A DNA stretch of 64,000 bases from Actinomycetota bacterium (GTDB lineage: Bacteria; Actinomycetota; UBA4738; HRBIN12), in NCBI GenBank assembly GCA_026003015.1, contig BPGL01000003.1, forward strand, positions 222,140 to 286,139, read 5' to 3'. The position numbers were made by a program, and so were the translations under genes. The notes below the pieces were generated by a model. That model was not told the DNA's origin. It saw only the letters and a program-made list of their open reading frames with translations, and ran no database searches. Positions 18,100 through 24,902 of this stretch are shown here, piece by piece (positions within the stretch are counted from its first letter, which is position 1; each line of letters opens with the position of its first letter).

Positions 18100-20206
18100 G
18101 GGGCTCGACGAGCACGTCGGCGGCCACGCAGCCACCCTCCCAAACGACGATGGGGTTCACGTCGAGCGCGGCGATCAGGTCGCCCAGGTCCACGGCGAGC
18201 ACCGACAGGCGCTCAAGGGCCCGCGCGAGCGCACCGACGTCCGCGGCCGGGCGCCCTCGGAAGCCGTCGAGCAACCGACGGGTCGCCAGGCGCTCCACGA
18301 GCCGGCGGCCGGCGGCCTCGTCGAGCGGCGGCAGGCCCATGGCCCGGTCGTGCAGGAGCTCGACGAGCACCCCGCCGGCCGCAACGAGCACGAGCGGGCC
18401 GAACGAGGGGTCCCGCACGATCCCGAGGGCCATCTCGACGCCCGGCGGCGCCATCGCCTCCACCGTGACGTAGGGGCCGAGCCGGTCGGCGATCTCGGCG
18501 TAGGCCTCGCGCACGGCGTCGGCGTTCGGGCGTTGGAGGATCACCCCGCCGACGTCGGACTTGTGGGCCACGCCCGGGGCGGCCGTCTTGATCGCGACCG
18601 GATAGCCGATCGCCTCGGCGGCCTCGACCACCTCCTCGAGGGTGCGCGCGGCGCGGGCCGCGACGGTCGGGATGCCGTAGTCGGCGAGCAGCGCCAGCCC
18701 CTCGACCTCGGCGAGCGGCTCGGGTGCGGCCAGCCGCTCACGCCAGCGCGCACGGACCTCATCGGGCACCGGCTCGGACGGACGGGCGGCGGGCCGACGG
18801 GCGAACGCGTGGCGGTCGAGCAGGAGGCGGAGCGCCCGCAGCCCCGAGGCCGTCCCCTCGAGCACCGGGATCCCGTGGTCGCGCAGCAGCCGGGCCTCCT
18901 CCGGCGCGATCGCGCTGGGGAGGTTGGAGACCACGCAGAACGGCTTCGTCGTCGCGTCCCACACGGCCCTCGCCACCCCGAGGTAGCCCTCGTCGTAGGG
19001 CTCCCCCTGGCGCGTGAGGTCGACGACGAACGCGAGCGCCGAGGTGGCCTCGTCGGCCTCCAGCGCGAGCATCGCCTCGCGGAAGATCCGGTCGGCGTCG
19101 ATCCCGGTACCCCAGGCGTCCAGAGGGTTCGCCGCCTCCAGGCCGGGATCGAGGACCGCGTCGATGGCCGCGAGCGTGGCCGGCGAGACCGGGGCGAAGG
19201 GGACGTCCGCGTCGGCGGCGAGATCGACGAACAGCGCGCGCTCGCCCCCCGAGTCGTGGACGCTCGCCAGGCCCCGGCCGCCTGCGATCCGCCGGGGCGA
19301 GGAGAGCAGCTCCAGGGCGTCCGCGAGCTCCTCCATCGTGCGGACCTCGTGCACGCCGTAGGCGTCGAACAGCGCCTCCAGGGCGCCGTGCTCCCCGGCG
19401 AGGGCGCCCGAGTGCGCCGTCACCATCGCCTTCGAGCCCTCGGTCCGACCGACGGGCAGCGCGACGATCGGCACGTCGCGCTCGGCCGCCGCCGCGAGCT
19501 GGGCCCGCAGGCCCTCGGGGTCGCGGACCGTCTCGAGCAGGAGCCCCACGACCCTCGTCGTCGGTCGGTGCAGCGCGAAGGCGAGGTAGTCGGCCATCGT
19601 CGTGACGAGCTCCTGGCCGCTGGAGACGAGTAGGTCGAAACCGATCCCCCGGTCGCTGAACGCGAACGCGGCGAAGGCCGAGCCCGAGTGCGAGATCAGC
19701 GTCACCGGGCCGGCCCGCAGATCGTCGGGCGTGGGGAATCCCGTGGCGCGAAGGCCGTGGGGAACGTTGAGGAAGCCCATGCCGTTGCCCCCGCACAGGG
19801 CCATCCCGTGCGCCCGTGCGATCTGGGCGATCCGCTCCCGCAGCGGCGGCGCATCGGGGCCGGGGCGCTCCTGGGGGTCCTCGTGCAAGGAGGAGAAGGT
19901 CACGACGCCGGCGGCTCCGGCCTCGGCGGCGTCGCGCATCGCGGCCTCGATCCGACGGTTCGCCACGCCGAGGATGGCGAGGTCCACGGGCTCGGGAACC
20001 TCGAGGATCGAGGGGTAGCAGCGAAGGCCGGCCACCTCCTCGTAGGAGGGGTTCACCGGGTACACGGACCCGCTGAACCCACCCCGTCGGAGCTCCTCGA
20101 GCATCTGCGCCCCGAGCGTCCGCGGCTTGACCGAGGCGCCGACGACGGCAACGGACCGTGCCTCGAGCATCCGCTCGAGGGTCCGTCGGTCCCGAGCGGC
20201 ACCCAC
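18083..20206 (-). CDS. ADP-forming acyl-CoA synthetase (acetate-CoA ligase type), fused alpha-beta subunits
   Basis: A 707-residue NDP-forming acyl-CoA synthetase. The order is CoA-binding domain (about 1-145; RSVAVVGAS near the start), succinyl-CoA-synthetase-like flavodoxin domains (about 150-450) with TAHSGALAGEHGALEALF holding the likely phosphorylated histidine, and a C-terminal ATP-grasp domain (about 490-707) with YPVAIKTAAPGVAHKSDVGG. The enzyme interconverts acyl-CoA + ADP + Pi and acid + CoA + ATP. GTG at 20206 was chosen because it lies 2 nt past the stop of the upstream oxidoreductase and provides the usual leader before RSVAVVGAS; ATG at 20170 is possible. Acyl group unknown. Confidence 0.88.
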   Translation of the reverse strand: MGAARDRRTLERMLEARSVAVVGASVKPRTLGAQMLEELRRGGFSGSVYPVNPSYEEVAGLRCYPSILEVPEPVDLAILGVANRRIEAAMRDAAEAGAAGVVTFSSLHEDPQERPGPDAPPLRERIAQIARAHGMALCGGNGMGFLNVPHGLRATGFPTPDDLRAGPVTLISHSGSAFAAFAFSDRGIGFDLLVSSGQELVTTMADYLAFALHRPTTRVVGLLLETVRDPEGLRAQLAAAAERDVPIVALPVGRTEGSKAMVTAHSGALAGEHGALEALFDAYGVHEVRTMEELADALELLSSPRRIAGGRGLASVHDSGGERALFVDLAADADVPFAPVSPATLAAIDAVLDPGLEAANPLDAWGTGIDADRIFREAMLALEADEATSALAFVVDLTRQGEPYDEGYLGVARAVWDATTKPFCVVSNLPSAIAPEEARLLRDHGIPVLEGTASGLRALRLLLDRHAFARRPAARPSEPVPDEVRARWRERLAAPEPLAEVEGLALLADYGIPTVAARAARTLEEVVEAAEAIGYPVAIKTAAPGVAHKSDVGGVILQRPNADAVREAYAEIADRLGPYVTVEAMAPPGVEMALGIVRDPSFGPLVLVAAGGVLVELLHDRAMGLPPLDEAAGRRLVERLATRRLLDGFRGRPAADVGALARALERLSVLAVDLGDLIAALDVNPIVVWEGGCVAADVLVEPLRPAW

Positions 20207-20208
20207 GC

Positions 20209-21840
20209 TCAGCGGTTCTTGGCGAGCATCTTGTCCCGCTTGGCCTGCCGGTAGGCCTGCCATCCGGGGATGCCGTTCACGCCACCGCCCGCGTGCGTCG
20301 CCGACGACCCGTGGTACAGGCCCCGGATCGGCGTGCGGTAGTCCGCGTACCCCGGCGCCGGCCGCATGTGGAACAGCTGATCGACCGACAGCTCGCCGTG
20401 GAAGATGTTGCCGCCGATCAGCCCCAGCTCGCGCTCCATGTCGTAGGGCCCGATCACCTGGTAGTCGATGATGGACCGCTTGAAGTTCGGCGCCAGCTCG
20501 TCGTACAGGTCGAAGATGCGCTGTGCGTAGGCGTCGAGTTCCTCGCGGTGGGGCTCCTCGTTCCAGTCGTCGGGAACCCACTGCGTGAACATCGAGAACA
20601 CGTGGATCCCCTCCGGCGCGAGCTGCTTGTCCAGCGTCGTCGGGATCGTGCCGTCGACGAAGGGGGCCGTGGCGGGCTTGCGCTCCATGTGCGCGTCCTG
20701 GAACGCCCGCTCCGCGTACTCCGGCGAGAAGCAGAGCTCGACCGAGCCCGTGTGGTGCTCCTGGAGGTGCGACCCGGGCGCGGCGACGAAGTCGGGAAGC
20801 TCCGACATCGCCACGTTGATCTTCACGACGCCCGAACGCGTCTTCCACCGCTCGATGTCCCAGACGAAGTCCGGTGGCAGCTCGTGGCGCTCGATCAGCT
20901 CGAGGAAGGCGATCTTCGGGTGGATGCAGGACACCACGACCGGGGCCCGCAGCTCGGTCCCGTCCTCGAGGGCCACGCCGACCGCCCGGCCGGAGCGCAC
21001 GAGGATCGCGCTCACCCGGGCGTTCGTCCGGATCTCGCACCCGAACGACTCGGCGGCGCTGCGGATCGCCGCCGACACGCCGCCCATCCCGCCCTGCTGG
21101 AACCCCCACGAACCGAGGTGGCCGTCGCCGACGTCGCCGATCGAGTGGTGGAGCATGACGTAGGCGGTTCCCGGCTCGTCGGGGCCGGCCCACGTCCCGA
21201 TCACGCCGTTGACCGTGAGCATGCCCTTCACGGGGTCGGACTCGAACCAGTCGGACAGCAGGTCGCTCACCGACATCGTGAACAGCCGCGTGACGTCACC
21301 GACGCCGCGGACGCCGAGCTTGCGAACCTTCCAGGCCGTCTGAGCCGTCTCCAGAACATCGCCGAGCGCGAGCGAGCCGAGCTTGGGCGGAACCCGAAGG
21401 AGCAGCGGCCCGAGCACGTCGGCGACGCCCTTCAGCCACGCCTCCCACTGCGGCATCGTCTCGGCGTCGCGCTTGGAGAACTGGGCGATCGACTCGTAGG
21501 AGCGCTGCGCGTCGTCGGCGTAGACCGTGATCGCACGCCCGTCCGGATAGGCCTGGAAGTACGGGCCGAACGGGGTCACGTCGTACCCGTGGGCCTTCAG
21601 GTTGAGCTCCCGGATGATCGTCGGCGGCATCAGGGACATGACGTAGGAGTACGTCGTCACCTTGATCTCGGGGTGGTCGGGGAACGGCGCGCTCGTGTCG
21701 GCGGCGCCGCCGGTCTTGTCCCGCGCCTCGAGCACGACGGTCCGAGCGCCGTCGCGGGCGAAGTACGCCCCGCACACCAGGCCGTTGTGTCCCCCACCGA
21801 TGATGATCGCGTCGTACACGTTCGCGCCGGTCGCAGCCAT
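20209..21840 (-). CDS. FAD-dependent oxidoreductase, PYROXD2/phytoene-desaturase-like (second copy)
   Basis: A 543-residue paralogue of the protein at 2829-4469; both carry IIGGGHNGL after the start, a central GGMGGV segment and a C-terminal LYHGSSATHAGGGVNGIPG (here about residues 505-523). ATG at 21840 begins MAATGANVYDAIIIGGGHNG; an upstream ATG adds 19 basic residues and was rejected. It is the first gene of a two-gene unit with the acyl-CoA synthetase (2-nt gap), so it may oxidise a compound later released as an acid or CoA ester. It diverges from a TetR-family gene, and the 205-nt gap between holds two large inverted repeats. Confidence 0.83.
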   Translation of the reverse strand: MAATGANVYDAIIIGGGHNGLVCGAYFARDGARTVVLEARDKTGGAADTSAPFPDHPEIKVTTYSYVMSLMPPTIIRELNLKAHGYDVTPFGPYFQAYPDGRAITVYADDAQRSYESIAQFSKRDAETMPQWEAWLKGVADVLGPLLLRVPPKLGSLALGDVLETAQTAWKVRKLGVRGVGDVTRLFTMSVSDLLSDWFESDPVKGMLTVNGVIGTWAGPDEPGTAYVMLHHSIGDVGDGHLGSWGFQQGGMGGVSAAIRSAAESFGCEIRTNARVSAILVRSGRAVGVALEDGTELRAPVVVSCIHPKIAFLELIERHELPPDFVWDIERWKTRSGVVKINVAMSELPDFVAAPGSHLQEHHTGSVELCFSPEYAERAFQDAHMERKPATAPFVDGTIPTTLDKQLAPEGIHVFSMFTQWVPDDWNEEPHREELDAYAQRIFDLYDELAPNFKRSIIDYQVIGPYDMERELGLIGGNIFHGELSVDQLFHMRPAPGYADYRTPIRGLYHGSSATHAGGGVNGIPGWQAYRQAKRDKMLAKNR

Positions 21841-21926
21841 CGCTCCCGATCCCCCTCGTCGGTGTCGTCCGTGCGGGCGGCCCGTCCGCGGCCGCACCCG
21901 CGTATCTTCCTCGGATTTGAACAGCC

Positions 21927-21960
21927 AGTCAACCCGCGCCCGTGGGGGCGGGCGTTGACT
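21927..21960. promoter_or_regulatory. Inverted repeat AGTCAAC-N20-GTTGACT
   Basis: Perfect 7-bp arms AGTCAAC and GTTGACT separated by 20 nt that are themselves largely self-complementary (C-rich left, G-rich right). It lies 87 nt upstream of the PYROXD2-like start, in the divergent promoter region shared with the TetR gene. Candidate operator or a stable hairpin. Confidence 0.5.
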
Positions 21961-21985
21961 TCGCAGGTCATCCGGGTACAGTGGG

Positions 21986-22030
21986 CTGAACGGTCGTACA
22001 GGGCGCCCGCTTCCCCTGTACGGCGTTCAG
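21986..22030. promoter_or_regulatory. Compound inverted repeat CTGAAC..GTACAGGG / CCCTGTAC..GTTCAG
   Basis: Two nested arm pairs: CTGAAC (21986-21991) with GTTCAG (22025-22030), and GTACAGGG (21996-22003) with CCCTGTAC (22014-22021). A further GTACAG copy sits at 21976-21981. The element ends 15 nt before the TetR-family start codon, where an autorepressor would block transcription. The TGAACG half-site recurs in the palindrome at 23938-23961. Confidence 0.6.
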
Positions 22031-22045
22031 GCGGCAGGAGGGCCG

Positions 22046-22696
22046 ATGGCGCGCACGCGGCACAAGCAACAGAAGGACCGCCACCAGGAGATCCTCGACG
22101 CCGCGGCGCGCGTGATCACCGACCGAGGACTCGCGGAGACGCGGATCCAGGACATCGCGGAGCGCTGCGGCGTCTCCCCCGGGCTGATCCTGTACTACTT
22201 CGAATCGAAGGATCGCCTCCTCGTCGAGGCCCTCACGTACGCAAACGACAAGTACTACCTCGAGCAGTCGCGGGAGCTGCGCCGGATCCCCTCCGCGCGT
22301 CGGCAGCTGGAGCGGCTGATCGAGCTGTCGGTCCCCGGCCTGTTGGACCGCTACGAGCGCCTGGAGGAGTGGGCGCTGTGGCTCGAGATCTGGGTGCGGG
22401 CGCTTCGGGACCCATCGCTCGCACGCGAGCGTGAGGTGCTCGACCGTCGGTGGCGTCAGTCGATCGCGGACATCATCCGGCACGGACGCGAGACCGGGGA
22501 GTTCCCCGACGGACCCGATGCCGACGAGCTCGGGCTCGAGCTCGGTGCGTTGATCGACGGACTTGCCGTGCAGGTGCTGCTGAACGACACGGTCGTCACC
22601 CCCGAACGCATGAAGGAGGTCTGCATGCGCGTGGCGGCCCGCCTGGTTGGGTTCGCGGTCGAGCCCGCGTCGTCCGCGGGCGACACGATCAGCTGA
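22046..22696 (+). CDS. TetR/AcrR-family transcriptional regulator
   Basis: A 216-residue TetR-type repressor. The N-terminal HTH (about residues 10-55) reads RHQEILDAAARVITDRGL, then TRIQDIAERCGVSPGLILYYFESKDRLL, the hallmark of the family; the rest is the ligand-binding helical domain resembling the BetI-like TetR_C group. ATG 22046 follows GGCAGGAGGGCCG, a good ribosome-binding site. It diverges from the PYROXD2-like/acyl-CoA synthetase unit and converges with the glutaryl-CoA-dehydrogenase-like gene. Inverted repeats in its promoter suggest self-control and control of the divergent genes. Its effector is unknown. Confidence 0.9.
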   Translation: MARTRHKQQKDRHQEILDAAARVITDRGLAETRIQDIAERCGVSPGLILYYFESKDRLLVEALTYANDKYYLEQSRELRRIPSARRQLERLIELSVPGLLDRYERLEEWALWLEIWVRALRDPSLAREREVLDRRWRQSIADIIRHGRETGEFPDGPDADELGLELGALIDGLAVQVLLNDTVVTPERMKEVCMRVAARLVGFAVEPASSAGDTIS

Positions 22697-23867
22697 AGGC
22701 GCGGATCCCGGTCAGCGTCTGACCGACGACGAGGGTGTGGACCTCCTCGGTTCCCTCGTAGGTCAGCACGGACTCGAGGTTCGTCATGTGCCGCATCACC
22801 GGGTACTCGAGCGTGATGCCGTTCGCGCCGAGGATCGACCGCGCCGTCCGCGCGACCTCGAGGGCGGCGCGCGTGTTGTTCAGCTTGCCCACGCTCACCT
22901 GCTCGGGTCGCAGCCGTCCCGCCTCCTTCATCCGACCGAGATGCAGGGCGAGCAGGGTCCCCGTCGCCACCGCGAGGGCCATGTCGGCGAGCTTCTTCTG
23001 CGTGAGCTGGAACGAGGCGATCGGCCGATCGAACTGGATCCGCTCGCGGCTGTAGTTCAGCGCGGCGTCCAAGCAGGCGCGCGCCGCGCCCATGACACCC
23101 CACACGATCCCGTAGCGGGCCTCGTTCAGACACGACAGCGGACCTTTGAGGCCGTGCGCGCCCGGTAGGACCGCGTCCCCCGGAAGCCGGACGTCGTCGA
23201 ACGCGAGCTCGGACGTCACCGACGCGCGGAGCGAGAGCTTGCGATGGATGTCGAAGGCGCGCACGCCGGGACGATCCGTGGGCACCACGAAGCCGCGGAT
23301 CCCCTCGTCGGTATGCGCCCACACGATCGCGACGTCCGCGCAGCTGCCGTTCGTGATCCACATCTTCGTTCCCGACAACACCCAGTCCCCACCGTCACGC
23401 CGGGCCCGTGTGCGCATCGACCCCGGGTCGCTGCCCGCGTCGGGCTCGGACAGCCCGAAGCATCCGATCGCCTCACCGGCGCGCATCGGCGGCAGCCACT
23501 CGGCACGCTGCTCGTCGCTGCCGAACGCGTGGATCGCGAACATCGCGAGCGCCGACTGCACGCTCACGAACGAGCGCAGGCCGCTGTCGCCCGCCTCGAG
23601 CTCGAGCTCGGCGAGCCCGTAGCCGACCGGTCCGACGGTCGGCGACCCGCTCTCGTCGGGCAGCTGCATCCCGAGGAACCCGAGCTGCCCGAGCTCCTTG
23701 GCGATCTCGCGGGCGGGGAACACCCCACGCTCGAACCACTCCTCGAGCTCCGGCAGCACCCGCTCGCGCACCCAGCTGCGGGCGAGGTCGCGGACCTGGC
23801 GCTCCTCCTCGCTCAGCAGCGCGTCGAGGTCCAGCAGATCCAGCGGGTCCGGGGCGGCAGACGGCAT
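22689..23867 (-). CDS. gcdH: Acyl-CoA dehydrogenase, glutaryl-CoA dehydrogenase-like
   Basis: A 392-residue flavoprotein of the glutaryl-CoA dehydrogenase branch. Evidence: FGLSEPDAGSDPGSMRTRA (flavin/substrate loop), GTKMWITNG, and a C-terminal VLTYEGTEEVHTLVVGQTL in which the glutamate of YEGT is the catalytic base position. GcdH decarboxylates glutaryl-CoA to crotonyl-CoA in lysine and related catabolism, passing electrons to ETF. Start ATG 23867. It overlaps the convergent TetR gene by 8 nt and diverges from the kinase/demethylase cassette; a 24-bp palindrome lies between. Close relatives act on other short-chain acyl-CoAs, so the exact substrate is uncertain. Confidence 0.8.
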   Translation of the reverse strand: MPSAAPDPLDLLDLDALLSEEERQVRDLARSWVRERVLPELEEWFERGVFPAREIAKELGQLGFLGMQLPDESGSPTVGPVGYGLAELELEAGDSGLRSFVSVQSALAMFAIHAFGSDEQRAEWLPPMRAGEAIGCFGLSEPDAGSDPGSMRTRARRDGGDWVLSGTKMWITNGSCADVAIVWAHTDEGIRGFVVPTDRPGVRAFDIHRKLSLRASVTSELAFDDVRLPGDAVLPGAHGLKGPLSCLNEARYGIVWGVMGAARACLDAALNYSRERIQFDRPIASFQLTQKKLADMALAVATGTLLALHLGRMKEAGRLRPEQVSVGKLNNTRAALEVARTARSILGANGITLEYPVMRHMTNLESVLTYEGTEEVHTLVVGQTLTGIRAFS

Positions 23868-23937
23868 CGTCGTCGGCTCCTCGTGGCGTCGTCTCCCTCA
23901 GCCTAGCCCGTGACGCAGGTCGCGAGACCGATCATGT

Positions 23938-23961
23938 TCGTTCAAGGTTGACCATGAACGA
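23938..23961. promoter_or_regulatory. Inverted repeat TCGTTCA-N10-TGAACGA
   Basis: Perfect 7-bp arms with a 10-nt spacer, centred in the 117-nt gap between divergent gcdH-like and choline-kinase-like genes and 24 nt before the GTG start of the latter. Its CGTTCA/TGAACG half-sites also flank the compound repeat before the TetR gene, making that repressor a candidate binder. Confidence 0.55.
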
Positions 23962-23984
23962 TCACTCGGCGTAGCCTCACCGCG

Positions 23985-24902
23985 GTGGCGCTCGATCCGG
24001 AGCTCGAGGCGATCGTGGCGGAGGTGCCCGGCTGGGCCGGGCGCGACCTCGTCGCGACCCCGCTTCCCGGCGGGATCACGAACCGCAACGTCCGCGTGGA
24101 GGTGGACGGTGAGGCGTTCGTCGTGCGGATCCCCGGGCGCGACACGGAGCTGCTCGGGATCGACCGGCGGGCCGAGCACGCGGCCGCGCTCGCGGCCGCC
24201 GAGGCGGGCGTCGGCCCGGACGTCGTCGCGTTCGTGCCGAGTCGCGGCGCGCTGGTCACGCGGTTCCTCGAGGGCGCGGCGCCGATCCCCGAGGTGGAGC
24301 TGCGGACCCGCACGGCCCTCGAGCCGGTCGTGCGGGCGGTCCGCGCGTTCCACGCGTGCCCTCCGATCCCCGGGCGGTTCCCGGTGTTCCGGGTGATCGA
24401 GCGGTACCGCGAGGTCGCGGAGGAACGCGGCGTGGCGATCCCGTCCGCCTACGACGAGGCCCACGCCGTCGCGGCGCGCATCGAGGCGGCGTTCTCCGCC
24501 ACGCCGATCACCCCCGTCCCCTGCCACGACGACCTGCTGAACGCGAACCTCCTACGCCGGGACGGGCGCGTGTGGCTCGTGGACTTCGAGTACGCGGGGA
24601 TGGGCGACCCCTACTTCGATCTGGCGAACCTCGCGGTGAACAACGGGCTCGACGAGCCGGCCCAGGACCTGCTGCTCGAGCTCGCCTTCGGCGCCGCGAC
24701 CGACGCCCGCCGGGCGCGCCTGGCGTTGATGCGGATCGTCTCCGACCTGCGCGAGGCGATGTGGGGGGTCGTCCAGCAGGGGATCTCTACCCTCGACGTG
24801 GACTACGTGGACTACGCCGAGCGCCACTTCGCGAGGTGCCTGGCCTCCGCGTCCGACGAGCGGGTCGGGGCCTGGCTGGACGCGGTCCGAGGAGGTGCCT
24901 AG
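23985..24902 (+). CDS. Choline/ethanolamine-kinase-like phosphotransferase (cassette 1)
   Basis: A 305-residue kinase of the APH/choline-kinase fold. Motifs: PLPGGITNRNVRVEV (nucleotide loop), VVRIPG, the Brenner loop CHDDLLNANLL with the catalytic Asp, and VDFEYAGMGDPYFDLAN, the metal-binding motif characteristic of choline/ethanolamine kinases (LicA-like). It should phosphorylate a small amino alcohol or related molecule with ATP. Start GTG 23985. Its stop TAG abuts the ATG of a dimethylglycine-dehydrogenase-like gene with no gap, implying coupled translation. A homologue of the same type (29640-30542) is also paired with a DMGDH-like gene. Substrate unknown; choline, N-methylethanolamines or thiamine-like compounds are possible. 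Confidence 0.87.
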   Translation: MALDPELEAIVAEVPGWAGRDLVATPLPGGITNRNVRVEVDGEAFVVRIPGRDTELLGIDRRAEHAAALAAAEAGVGPDVVAFVPSRGALVTRFLEGAAPIPEVELRTRTALEPVVRAVRAFHACPPIPGRFPVFRVIERYREVAEERGVAIPSAYDEAHAVAARIEAAFSATPITPVPCHDDLLNANLLRRDGRVWLVDFEYAGMGDPYFDLANLAVNNGLDEPAQDLLLELAFGAATDARRARLALMRIVSDLREAMWGVVQQGISTLDVDYVDYAERHFARCLASASDERVGAWLDAVRGGA

